Source of the DNA: Tilletiopsis washingtonensis
Lineage: Eukaryota; Basidiomycota; Exobasidiomycetes; Entylomatales
Assembly: GCF_003144115.1 (NCBI RefSeq)
Contig: NW_020312011.1
Coordinates: 569,941 to 633,940 of the forward strand
Direction: 5' to 3'
DNA: 64,000 bases
Shown here: piece after piece, positions 45,341 to 56,543 of the stretch
Layout: every line of letters starts with the position of its first letter
How positions within the stretch are numbered: position 1 is the stretch's first letter
Translations under genes and position numbers: made by a program
The notes under the pieces: generated by a model
Told to the model about the DNA's origin: nothing
What the model saw: the letters and a program-made list of their open reading frames with translations, nothing else
Databases searched by the model: none

Positions 45341-48318
45341 TCAGCGCCTCTTGCGCGAAGACGACGACTCAGCCTCGACGTCGGGCGCCGTGCGCTTGCG
45401 CGTTGCGCTCGACGATGCGCTGGCCGACTCTCTTTTGTCGCCGCTCCGGCTGCCTGCTGCGGCGCGCGAGGAGCGGCTGGGCGGCGCGTCGCGCTCCTCC
45501 CTGTACGCCGCCGAGTCGCGCTCGCGATGGCCCTCGCGCTCCGTGCTCGAGTGGCGCGAGCTGCGTTCGCGGCGGTGCGACGAGCGTTCGCGATCGTCGC
45601 CGCGCGAGCGTTCGGAGCGGCTCGACGGCTCCTCGTCGCGCTCGCCTTGGCCGCCGGCGCGCGAGCTGCCCGTGCGACGGCTCGACGAGGTGCCTCCAGC
45701 GCGGCGTCCGGAGGCAGAGGCCGACTCGCTCTGCTCGTCCTGCGGCGACGCAAGGCGCTCGTCGGCGCGGCGTGATGCGGTGCCGCGGATGGAGAGCTTG
45801 ACGCCGCCGGTGGTGTCTGCCGAGCGGCCGTTGGCGCCCGGCGAGGCGCTGCGTCGCGACGACTCCTCCTCGTCCTCGCGCCGCCGCGACGTGCGCGAGC
45901 GGCGCGCCGAGGCGCTCTCATCGTCCCGCGAGTCGCGCCGAGTCGAGGAGCGCTCGCGCTCGCGATACGACAGCTCGCGCTCACGGTCGCGCTCGCGCTC
46001 CTTGCCTCGCTCGCGCTCTCGGCGATCGTCGCGCTCCCGATCCCGGCGCTCGTCGCGCTCGCGATGGCCATCCCGGCGCGCCGTCGAGCCCGTGCTGCGT
46101 GCGCTCGGCGAGTCGTGTCTGCGGCTCGAGCGCTCGCCGCGCTCGCTGCGCCCCGGACTCGGCGTGCGGTCGTAGATCATGCCCGCAGCCGCAGCCGCGG
46201 CACCGGGCCCGCCGCCGTAGTCGAGCGCATCGCCGGCGCCCGAGCCCGTGTCGCGGTCGTTGTAGCGCTTGCCCGGATTGCGCGGGCCCGTGGGCGCATT
46301 CTTGGGCGGTGCGGCGCCGCGTCCGGCACTGGCGACGCGGCCGCCGCGATTCGGACCCCATGCGGGCGCGCCACGAATGGTGGGCACGGCTGGACCTGCG
46401 CCGCGGCCGTCGAGAGAGGCGCTCGAAGTGTCCTGTGCCTGCAATGTCAGCCACCCCTCGCTGTCTGAGTGCCGGGCGGCAGACTCACGCCTGCGTCATC
46501 AGCGAGCGCACCAGCGACGTGTGGTGGTGCTGCGAAGAGGGAAAGAGGCCTCGTGAGCATGAAGGCCGAAGCGCTGTCTCGCGCAACTCACCGTCTCTGC
46601 CCCCACGTGGCGCAGTGGGCACGCTGGTCTCGGCTCCGCCCTCTGCATTGCTTGCCGAGCCTGCTCTTGTCTCGGCGTCCGCGCCGCCTTGCAGCGCTTG
46701 TGACTCGACGGCATCGGCCGGTGCGACGCGCGACGCCGCTGGTCCACTCGGCGCGCCGGGCGGCGGGCCAGGGCGTTGAGCCTCGCCCTGCGAAGGTCCA
46801 GACGGCACGCCCGGATAACCTGGCCGCGGTCCTTGTTGGTGCTGCGGCGGCATCTGCTGCTGTTGCTGGCCGCCGGGGCCAGTGGGTGGCTGCATGCCCG
46901 GTGGAGGACCGCCGAACTGCTGCTGCTGCTGCCCATACATGGGTCCTGGGCCGCCCATCATCCCGTAGCCCATCATGCCGCCAGGGCCGGGCGGCGGCGG
47001 CAGCAGGCCCATGAAGGCGCCGACCTGCTCGAGCGACATGCCGGGCATCATGCTCTGCATCGCGTGCAGCTGCTGCAGCTGCGCCGGCCCGAGATGCGCC
47101 AGCGGGTTGTACGCCGGCGCGCCGTTGCCATTGGCATGCTGCTCGACCTCCATCTGCTGCGCATCGCAAGAGGCCAAGTCAGCCTAGCTCAAGCCGCACA
47201 GTGAAAGTCTTCGCCCTTCGCCCACTCACGCGTGTGCGCGCCTTTTCGCGCTCCTGGTGCACGCCGCGCTTCATCTCGCCGTAGCGGCGCCAGCTGTCCT
47301 CGTCGAAGCCGTAGTTGAAGTAGTCGCTGATGTCGGCGCCCGGCTTGCGCCACGGCCGGTCCGGCAGGCTGGCCGGGTCGACGTCGTAGATGTTCGACGG
47401 CGCGCCGTCGGGCCCGGCGCCGGGCAGCATCAGCGCCGAGTCGGGCGGCGGGACGGCCAGCGACGGCGCCGTCGACGGCGCCGCGGCCGGGCCCAGCTCC
47501 GGCGCCTCGCTGCTCGGCGCCGCAGCGGCTGGCGCCGGCGCGGCAGGCTCGCTGGCCTGCTTGACGGCGCGCGACGGCGACGCCAGTGCGGCCGCTGCGG
47601 CGCTCTGGATTTTTGCGGCCACAGGCGTGGCGGCGACGGCGCCGGCCGCACCGGGCATCGAGGCGCGCGTCAGCGGGTTGTACTCGGTCGTGATGGCGGA
47701 TTGCGCTGCAGGACCGGCGAGGTGAGCACACGCATGGCCGCAGAACCGTCACGTTGCGGCTCCACTCACGACGAGCAGCGCGCGGCACCGGTGCCGGGCG
47801 CACATACGGCTGCGGCGGCCGCGCCTCGGCAGCCGAGGCGTCGAGCACAATCTCGAGATCCTGGGCGCGGCGGGCGTCAGCGAGTCAGCGATGCAGCAGA
47901 GGCGGCGGAGGCGGTGTGGGCGGTGCTGTCGGCCAGACAGAGAGCGCCTCGGCTGCGGTGTCGCCGCTGCTGGTGCCAGCAGAGCAAGGCAGCGTGGCCT
48001 CTCCGCCAGCCGTCTTGTCGCCGGCAAGCGGCTGCTTGCGATGCCTGCTCGCCGAGACGGCCACGCGCTGGACACGGCGTGCCGACTCACCGAGTCGCTG
48101 TCCTCGTCCTCCTCGTCGCTGTCCTCCTCATCCTGCGCATCCTCTGCGGCCGCCTGCTCCAGCTGCGGCTCCGCCTGGGGTGCGCCGTCGGGCGGCGCGA
48201 CGGCATCGGCCTCGAGCACGGCGCCGGCGGGCTGCTGCGGCTGCGCGGGCGCGTCGGGGCGCGTGGTGGCGGGCACGTCGCCGCCGTAGAGGAAGGCGTC
48301 GTCGTCGTCGCCGTCCAT
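45341..48318 (-). CDS. FIP1: FIP1, pre-mRNA 3'-end polyadenylation factor
   Basis: Six exons (minus strand order): 48318-48091, 47860-47770, 47705-47230, 47156-46592, 46529-46489 and 46438-45341, for 832 residues. The Fip1 signature lies at about residues 218-245: RPWRKPGADISDYFNYGFDE. Around it are an acidic N-terminus (EDSDEEDEDSDSD), a Pro/Gly/Met/Gln-rich middle (GGMMGYGMMGG), and a 360-residue C-terminus dense in Arg/Ser/Glu/Asp dipeptides, as in animal FIP1L1 rather than the short yeast protein. Fip1 tethers poly(A) polymerase to the cleavage and polyadenylation factor, and basic RS/RD tails bind U-rich RNA or splicing factors. The 41-base exon 5 is read in the frame that joins both neighbours; another open frame across that intron is not used. 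Confidence 0.9.
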
Positions 48319-48710
48319 GGCTGCTGCGGTGTGGAGGGAGCGGACGGCAGTAGAGAAGGAGGAAGCCTGCGCGGCGCTGCGTCTCTGCGAAGGCGGCTGG
48401 AGGCGTGTGAAGGCTGAGTTGTAGTCAGACCCCGCGCGGCGCTGAATACAGGCAGGGCGGCGCGATTATTGTATTCGGCCGTCGCCAGCACGAGCCACGC
48501 TTGGAGGGCGTGGGAGCAGGCGAGGCGCGCACGAGGCACGCCGCCAGCACACGCGCCTCAGCGCCCAGGCCGCGCCTCCTTCCCGACACGCAGCCAACAC
48601 CTCACCGCCCTCACCCCTCCCTCACACTCTCGGCGTTCAGCACACCTGCGCCTGCCTCTGCGCCGCCGCGCCGCACCGCACCGCATCGCCTCACCCCGCC
48701 CACCGCCGCC
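48319..48710. promoter_or_regulatory. Divergent promoter region, FIP1 and SEC26
   Basis: 392 bases between start codons. A short ATTATTGTATT patch near 48463 breaks the GC-rich background and could be a core promoter element of either gene. Confidence 0.45.
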
Positions 48711-51700
48711 ATGGACAGCAGCGCCTACACCGTCGTCGCGCCCTCCGACGACGGCGGCGAGCTGCCGGCGGCCGAGCTGCGCGCGCTGCTGCAGCGCCCC
48801 GACGACGCCGTCAAGCTCGACACGCTGCGCCGCATCGTCGTCGCCACGCTCAACGGGCAGCCGCAGCCGACGCTGCTCATGCCCATCATCCAGTACGTGC
48901 TGCCCAGCCGCTCCAAGCAGCTCAAGAAGATGCTCCACTTTTACTGGGAGGTCTGCCCCAAGTACGACGACGAGGGCAAGCTCAAGCAGGAGATGATCCT
49001 CGTGTGGTGAGTCGTGTGGCAGACGCGTCATGTGCGGCGAGGGAGCAGTGCGATGTGCCGCGAGGCGGATGGCAGGCGACGTGCGGCGAGGCGGATGGCA
49101 GGCAACGTGCGGCCGATGCGGCTCAAGGGGGATGGCAGGTGACGTGCGGCGGGTGCAGCTTGAAGGCGACGGTCCGAGCCTCAGCGGCTGACACACCTCT
49201 GCTCGCGCCCAGCAACGCCATCCGGAATGACCTGCAACATCCAAACGAGTACATCCGCGGCTCGACGCTGCGCTTCCTGCAGAAGATCCGCGAGCCGGAG
49301 CTGCTCGAGCCGCTCGTGCCCACGATTCTCTCATGCCTCGAGCACCGGCACTCGTTTGTGCGCAAGAACGCCGTCTTCTGCATCTACATGATCTACCAGC
49401 GCCACCCCAACATGTTCAGCGACGCGCCCGAGCTCATGGAGACGTTCCTCGCCGCCGAGCAGGACGCCACGTGCAAGCGCAACGCCTTTGTGCTGCTCTG
49501 CCACGCCGCGCCCGACAAGGCCGTCGAGTACCTCATGCAGCAGTGGGAGGGCATCACGAGCATGGACGAGCTCATGCAGCTGGCGGTGATTGAGCTGATC
49601 CGCAAGGAGTGCAAGGGCGAGAATGCGAACCGGGTGAGTGCGCGGCTGGTGCGCATGCACGGCGCCGCACACGCCGCGTCTGACGCTGCCGCAGGCAAAG
49701 TACATCCGCGCCATCTCCGAGCTCCTCTCTGCGCCCAGCCACGCCGTCAAGTACGAGGCGGCCATCACCCTCACGTCGCTGACGCAGAACGCGGCGGCGA
49801 TCAAGGCGACGGCGTCGGCGCTGATTGAGCTCGTGGTCAAGGAGTCGGACAACAACGTCAAGCTCATTGTGCTCTCGCGGCTCGAGGCGCTGCGCTCGCG
49901 GCACGAGCACGTCATTGACCCGCTGGCGATGGACCTGCTGCGCGTGCTCTCGTCGCCCGACATGGACGTGCGGCGCAAGGCGCTCGGCATTGCCCTCGAG
50001 ATGGTCTCGTCGCGCAACATCGAGGAGGTGGTGCAGCTGCTGAAGAAGGAGCTGCAGAAGACCGTCGAGGCGGCGGGCGCGTACGACAAGAACGCAGAGT
50101 ACCGGCAGCTGCTCATCCAGAGCATCCACACCTGCGCCATCAAGTTCAGCGAGGTCGCCTCGAGCGTCGTGCACGTGCTCATGGAGTTCCTCGGCGACAG
50201 CTCGAACACGTCGGCCGTCGACGTCATCTCGTTTGTGCGCGAGGTCGTCGAGAAGTTCCCGGACCTGCGCAGCTCCATCGTCGAGAAGCTGCTGCAGACG
50301 TTTGCCGACATCAAGAGCGGCAAGGTGTTCCGCGGCGCCCTGTGGATCGTTGGCGAGTACGCCGGGTCCGTCGAGGACGTCAAGGAGGCGATGCAGCAGA
50401 TCCGCAAGGTCGTCGGCGAGGTGCCAATCCTCGCCGCCGAGGAGCGGTTGCTCGCCGCCTCTGAGGACCCTGAGACGCAGGCCGAAGACTCGGCCGCCGC
50501 GGTGGCCGTCGTGGCCAAGACGAACAAGACACGCGTGCTCGCCGACGGCACGTACGCCACCGAGACGGCCTTCTCGTCAGAAACAAATGCCAGCGCGCGG
50601 CTCGAGGCGGTCAAGGCGGCGGCCAAGCCGCCGCTGCGGTCACTCATCCTGCTCGGCGACTTCTACACGGCCACGGTGCTCTCCTCGACGCTGACCAAGC
50701 TCGTGCTGCGCTTCGCCGAGCTCAGCACAGACGCGAGCGCCAAGAACGCCATGCGGGCCGAGGCGATGCTCATCATGACGAGCGTGGTGCGCGTGGGCCA
50801 GTCGAAGTTCGCCCAGGCGCCCATCGACGAGGACTCGACGGAGCGCATCATGACGTGCGTGCAGACGCTCGCCGCCGCGGCGTACGACGAGAAGAGCGAC
50901 GCCGAGGCGGCCGACGTGTTCCTGCGCGACACCAAGGCGGCGTACGCCAAGATGGTGGCGGCCGAGGAGCGCAAGGTGCAGGAGAAGGCGGCGCGCGAGA
51001 GCAAGACGGTCAAGGTGCAGCCCGACGACGTGATTGCCTTCCGGCAACTCGGCAAGAAGGGCGCTGGCGCCGCGGGCGTCGGAAGCGGCCTCGAGGACTA
51101 CGAGGCCGAGGTCAGCAAGGCGACGGGCGCGGCGGCGGGCACGGGCGACGACTTCATCTCGAAGCTGCAGCGCGTCGTGCAGCTGACGGGCTTCTCGGAC
51201 GCCGTGTACTCGGAGGCGTACGTCAACGTGCACCAGTTCGACATTCTCCTCGACGTGCTCGTGGTGAACCAGACGGGCGAGACGCTGCAGAACCTGTCGA
51301 TTGAGTTTGCGACGCTGGGCGACCTCAAGCTCGTCGAGCGGCCGACGAGCCACACGCTGGCGCCCTACTCGTTCCAGAGCATCAAGGCGACGATCAAGGT
51401 CTCGTCGACGGAGACGGGCGTCATCTTCGGCAACATCACGTACGAGGGCGCGTCGGGCACGGGCACGCAGGAGGGCGGCGAGGCCAAGTGCGTCGTGCTC
51501 AACGACGTGCACGTCGACATCATGGACTACATCAACCCCGCCACGTGCAGCGAGAGCCAGTTCCGCTCGATGTGGACCGAGTTTGAGTGGGAGAACAAGG
51601 TCAACGTCAACACGAAGATAGTGTGAGTAGGAGAGGAGAGCGCTCAGTGCGGCGGTCGCTCACCCATCTCTGCAGCGGCCTGCGCGCCTACCTGGCGCAC

Positions 51701-51931
51701 ATCATGGCGTCGACGAACATGGCGTGCCTGACGCCCGAGGCGTCGCTGGCGGGCGAGTGCGGCTTCCTGAGTGCCAACCTGTACGCGCGCAGCCTGTTTG
51801 GCGAGGATGCGCTGGCGAACCTGAGCATCGAGGAGCTGGCCGACGGCACGATCCAGGGCCACGTGCGCATCCGCTCCAAGACGCAGGGCATTGCGCTCTC
51901 GCTCGGCGACAAGCTGTCGTCGGCCAACTGA
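48711..51931 (+). CDS. SEC26: Coatomer subunit beta (beta-COP)
   Basis: Four exons (48711-49006, 49213-49633, 49695-51622 and 51676-51931) give 966 residues, the normal length. The adaptin-like HEAT solenoid occupies about 1-540, with [20 protein letters not shown] and [18 protein letters not shown]. The linker is followed by the beta-COP appendage: [25 protein letters not shown] split at about 735, [22 protein letters not shown], and an aromatic [14 protein letters not shown] near 880. Beta-COP is part of the F-subcomplex of the COPI coat, which carries cargo from Golgi to ER. The 206-base first intron carries a minisatellite. Confidence 0.97.
49040..49165 (+). repeat. Intronic minisatellite in SEC26
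   Basis: Inside intron 1, three to four imperfect copies of a unit of about 30 bases (GACGTGCGGCGAGGCGGATG plus GCAGG) lie head to tail. Confidence 0.75.
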
Positions 51932-52325
51932 GGGGTGGGGGCTGTGCCATGTACAATGTGATGATTGCTAACGACGGGCCAGCGTGAGAGGCGAGGAGAG
52001 ACGGAGGCGAGGGGTGCGGGTGCGTGGGAGAAGTCACGTGCGCCGGTCCCCTGGCCGAGCCTGGCCTGAGCGCTGCTTCTGATTTTGGCGCGCAGGCTTC
52101 CGCCGCCTTCCAGACGCCGCGAGGCGCGTGAGCAGTGTGCGGCGCGCTGTGGCTGGAAGATCCGCGAGCTCGAGAAGCGCGCAGACGCTCGGACGGCGAG
52201 GGCGACGTGAGCTGGAGGAGGCAGCGCCACCACCTCTTAGACTGCTACTCCATCCTCCCGCAGACGCATCCCCTCTGCACACACACACACCCGCACCCCG
52301 CATCACCCCCAACCGCACCGCCGCC
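51932..52325. promoter_or_regulatory. SEC26 3' flank and HSP90 promoter
   Basis: 394 bases. GAA/TTC pieces occur (CTTCCGCCGCCTTCCAG near 52088; GAAGATCCGCGAGCTCGAGA near 52155), but not a clean three-unit heat-shock element. A CACACACACACC run lies just before the HSP90 ATG. Confidence 0.45.
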
Positions 52326-53543
52326 ATGCCCGAGACCGAGAGTGCGTCTGCCTGCTGCGCCGCCGCCGCGCTGCACCGTCCGCCCTCGTGCATGCGCTGA
52401 CCCGCGCTCCTCGCCCCGCAGCGTTCGGCTTCGCCGCCGACATCAGCCAGCTGATGGACCTGATCATCAACACCTTCTACTCCAACAAGGAGATCTTCGT
52501 GCGTGCCGCCGCCGCGCTGCCTGGGCCGCTGCCGCACCTGTGCTGACCTCCGCGCGCAGCTGCGTGAGCTCATCTCCAACGCCTCGGACGCGCTCGACAA
52601 GGTGCGCTACGCCTCGCTCACCGACCCGAGCGTGCTCGAGACGGAGAAGGACCTCTACATCCGCATCACGCCCAACAAGGAGGCCGGCTACCTCGCCATC
52701 CGCGACACGGGCATCGGCATGACCAAGGCCGACCTGGGTGAGTGGCGCGCGGACGGGAGTGAGGGGCCAGCAGTCGTGGCAGCGCACTGACGCCGCCGCC
52801 GCCGCGCAGTCAACAACATCGGCACCATCGCCAAGTCCGGCACCAAGGCCTTCATGGAGGCCCTCTCGTCGGGCGCCGACATCTCGATGATCGGCCAGTT
52901 CGGCGTCGGCTTCTACTCGGCCTACCTCGCCGCCGACAACCTGCAGCTCATCACCAAGCACAACGACGACGAGCAGTACATCTGGGAGTCGGCCGCCGGC
53001 GGCACCTTCACCATCACGCCCGACACGGTCAACCCGTCGCTCGGCCGCGGCACGGAGCTGCGCCTCTTCCTCAAGGAGGACCAGATGGAGTACATGGAGG
53101 AGAAGCGCATCAAGGAGATCGTCAAGAAGCACTCCGAGTTCATCAGCTACCCGATCCAGCTCGTCGTGTCCAAGGAGGTCGAGGAGGAGGTCGAGGCCGA
53201 CGAGGAGGAGAAGGACGCCGACGACGAGAAGAAGCCCAAGATCGAGGAGGTCGAGGACGAGGACGACAAGAAGACCAAGGCCAAGAAGACGGTCAAGACG
53301 GTCAAGACGGAGAACGAGGAGCTGAACAAGACGAAGCCGCTGTGGACGCGCGACCACCAGAGCATCACGCCCGAGGAGTACGGCGCCTTCTACAAGTCGA
53401 TGAGCAACGACTGGGAGGACCACCTGGCCGTGAAGCACTTCTCCGTCGAGGGCCAGCTCGAGTTCAAGGCGCTGCTCTTCGTGCCGAAGCGTGCGCCGTT
53501 CGACCTCTTCGAGACGAAGAAGAAGCGCAACAACATCAAGCTG

Positions 53544-53576
<33 letters not shown>

Positions 53577-54635
53577 GAGGACATCATCCCCGAGTACCTC
53601 AACTTTGTGCGCGGCGTCGTCGACTCGGAGGACCTGCCGCTCAACATCTCGCGCGAGACGCTGCAGCAGAACAAGATCCTCAAGGTGATCCGCAAGAACG
53701 TCGTCAAGAAGACGCTCGAGATGATCAGCGAGATTGCCGAGGACAAGGACAACTTCACCAAGTTCTACGAGGCGTTCGGCAAGAACATCAAGCTCGGCAT
53801 CCACGAGGACGCGGCGAACCGCAGCAAGCTGGCCGAGTTCCTGCGCTTCCACTCAACGAAGAGCGGCGACGAGCTGACGAGCCTCAAGGAGTACATCACG
53901 CGCATGCCCGAGATCCAGAAGAACATCTACTACCTCACCGGCGAGTCGCTCGGCGCCGTCAAGGACTCGCCGTTCATCGAGGTGCTGAAGCGCAAGGGCT
54001 TCGAGGTGCTGCTCATGGTCGACCCCATCGACGAGTACGCCGTGACGCAGCTCAAGGAGTTCGACGGCAAGAAGCTGGTGTGCGTGTCGAAGGAGGGCCT
54101 CGAGCTCGAGGAGACGGACGAGGAGAAGAGCACGCGCGAGGCCGAGGCGCAGGGCATCGAGGAGCTGTGCGCGACGATGAAGGAGATCCTCGGCGACAGC
54201 GTCGAGAAGGTCGTGCCGTCGAACCGCGTCGTCGGCTCGCCGTGCGTGCTCGTCACGGGCCAGTTTGGCTGGTCGAGCAACATGGAGCGCATCATGAAGG
54301 CGCAGGCGCTGCGCGACCCGTCGATGTCGACGTACATGGCGTCGAAGAAGACGCTCGAGATCAACCCGAGCAACGCCATCATCAAGGAGCTGAAGAGCAA
54401 GGCGGCGGCGGACAAGGGCGACAGCACCGTGTCGAGCCTCGTGCACCTGCTCTACGACACGGCGCTGCTCTCGTCGGGCTTCTCGCTGCCGAACCCGGCC
54501 GACTTCAGCTCGCGCCTGTACAAGCTCATCAGCCTCGGCCTCAGCATCGAGGAGGAGCCTGAGGCGGCGGCGCCGGCGGCGGCCGAGGACAAGGCCGAGG
54601 AGGCGTCGGCCTCGCAGCTCGAGAGCATCGACTAG
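52326..54635 (+). CDS. HSP90: Cytosolic HSP90 with an atypical C-terminal tail
   Basis: Four exons (52326-52341, 52422-52498, 52560-52737 and 52810-54635) give 698 residues; the first exon has only 16 coding bases. The ATPase domain has [46 protein letters not shown] and [12 protein letters not shown]. An acidic-basic linker (about 211-264), the middle domain with the catalytic-loop SREMLQ-like region [11 protein letters not shown], and the dimerisation domain follow. There is no signal peptide and no KDEL, so it is the cytosolic form. The usual MEEVD end, which binds TPR co-chaperones, is replaced by QLESID. Hsp90 matures kinases, receptors and, with TTT, the PIKKs such as TOR. Confidence 0.97.
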
Positions 54636-54957
54636 GCGTGCCGTGTGCCGCCCCGTGTGTATGTCTCGCGCCCCCTCACCCCCTCAGCATGTGTGCCTTC
54701 TCTCTCTACATCATCTACACGCGCCGCTGTTTGTACAAAATGAAAAGTCATGACACCACCGGTGCGAGTGAGGTGGATGGCAGGCATGTGTGGGCGAGCG
54801 GAGGCGGTGCGCTCTCTGCATGCTGGCTGCAGCTTCTCGCGCGCGCCGCACCGGCCGGCCGGCATCGCGCGCCGGGCCGGGCGGGCGCAGCCACGGCTCG
54901 CAGCCAACGCGCCTTCCCCGCATCGCCCAGCCTCCTTCCCCACACCCACCACGCACC
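54636..54957. promoter_or_regulatory. HSP90 3' flank and SDR promoter
   Basis: 322 bases. TTGTACAAAATGAAAAG near 54732 is AT-rich relative to the surroundings and probably belongs to the HSP90 3' end. No gene is seen. Confidence 0.4.
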
Positions 54958-56382
54958 ATGTCCGACGCCGCCAAGTCCGCCTACGAGGCCACCGTGGCAC
55001 GCCTCACGGCCATCCGTGCGCACCTCGAGAGCGCGCCGCGCCGCGGCCGCCTCGCCGGCAAGGTCGCCGTCGTCACGGGCGCCGGCTCGCGCAGCGGCAT
55101 CGGCCGCGCCGCCGCCACGCTCTTTGCCCACGAGGGCGCGCGCCACGTCTACTGCCTCGACTTTGACGCCAGCAACTTCGAGGAGCTGGCACAGCTGCTC
55201 AACAAGCGCTACCCGGACGTCAAGGTGTGTCGCCGTGGGATGGGCCAGTCTGGGCAAGGTCGGGCCAGGAGTGGCGGCCATGCCGTGCAGCAGGCAGAGG
55301 GAAGGACTAGGCAGAGGGAAGGACTGGACTGGCGGCCATGCGCTACAGCCGGCGCCGCGCTGGGCTGTCCGCGATGCCTGTGTTCGTGCACTGCTGTGCT
55401 GCCAGACGCAGGCCTGCTGAGGCGGCAGAGCGTGGAGGCCCACAGCGACCGCCGTGATGGAATGCCAGTGGCCCTGCACAGCGCAGCCGCCGCCAAGGAT
55501 CGACTCTGTGCCGTACGCTGACGTCCGGCGCGCCAGGTCACGACGCACGAGTGCGACGCGGCCGACGAGATGGCGATCAAGGACATCTGCCAGCGCGCGC
55601 TCAAGGAGGAGGGCCAGCTCGACGTCTTCTTCGCCAATGCCGCCGTCGCGTCGGCGGCGCCCATCGTCGCCACCGACGCCGAGGACGTCATGGAGATCTT
55701 CCGCATCAACGTCTCGAGGTGCGTGCGGGCGAGTGGCGGCACTGCGGCGGGCGGCGGGCGGCGAGTGCGGCACTGCGTACGCAGAGCGCCGCCGCGGCGT
55801 CCTCGGATCACCCATCCTCGCGCGTGCTCAGAGCGCCCAGCCTCATGCATCCTCCCACAGCTGCTTCCACGCCGTCAAGTACGCGTCGGCGGCGATGAAG
55901 GTGACGTCGGCGCGCAAGCCGGCGCCCGGCGGCTCCATCGTCCTCACGGCGAGCGTGGCGGGCCTGCGCTCGGGCGCCGGCTCGGCCGACTACTCGGCGA
56001 GCAAGGCGTCCGTCATCTCGCTGGCACAGACGAGCGCGTGGCAGTTTGGCGGCACGGGCGTGCGCGTCAACGCCGTGTGCCCCGGGCTCATCGAGACGGG
56101 CATGACGCTGCCCGTGTTCGAGAGCGCAAAGGAGCGCGGCACGGCCGCCAAGATCGGCCAGCTCAACCCCACGAAGCGCTACGGCGCCGCAGAGGAGGTG
56201 CGTGGCGCGCAGATGCGCGTGATGCCGGCTTGTCTGCTGACTGTGGCCCCCTCTTCTGCCAGATCGCCAACGCCGTGCTCTTCCTCGCGTCCGACGAGGC
56301 GTCGTACGTCAATGGCATCGCCATGCCCGTCGACGGCGGCCTCAGCGCGTCGCACCCCGTCATGCCGGGCAAGCTCGCCTGA
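54958..56382 (+). CDS. Short-chain dehydrogenase/reductase (classical SDR)
   Basis: Four exons (54958-55224, 55537-55718, 55861-56197 and 56263-56382) give 301 residues. The nucleotide-binding motif [10 protein letters not shown] starts at Thr40, with acidic Asp after the second strand (CLDFDAS), which favours NAD(H) over NADP(H). The active site has Ser181, Tyr194 and Lys198 (YSASK), correctly spaced, and [10 protein letters not shown] after it. The C-terminal [20 protein letters not shown] is typical of the family. The substrate is unknown. The 312-base first intron carries short tandem repeats (two copies of GCAGAGGGAAGGACT). Confidence 0.93.
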
Positions 56383-56543
56383 GCACACGTGCAGAGTACG
56401 CACAGAACAAGGCCGCACACCCCGCACACTCATGTCTCTTGATCCCCCGCGCCGAGGTCCCGTCTCCGCATTGTCATCGTCTTATCCCAAGCGGCCGGTG
56501 CGATGATTAGCGGTGACATTGCGTTGCCCTTCTTCTACGCTTC

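Noticed and set aside
46485-46591. Read-through frame across the FIP1 intron at 46530-46591
   Set aside because: It ends at a stop just after and does not join the large Arg/Ser-rich exon; the spliced frame joins both sides.
52080-52170. Possible heat-shock element upstream of HSP90
   Set aside because: GAA and TTC triplets are present but not as three contiguous inverted units with five-base spacing.
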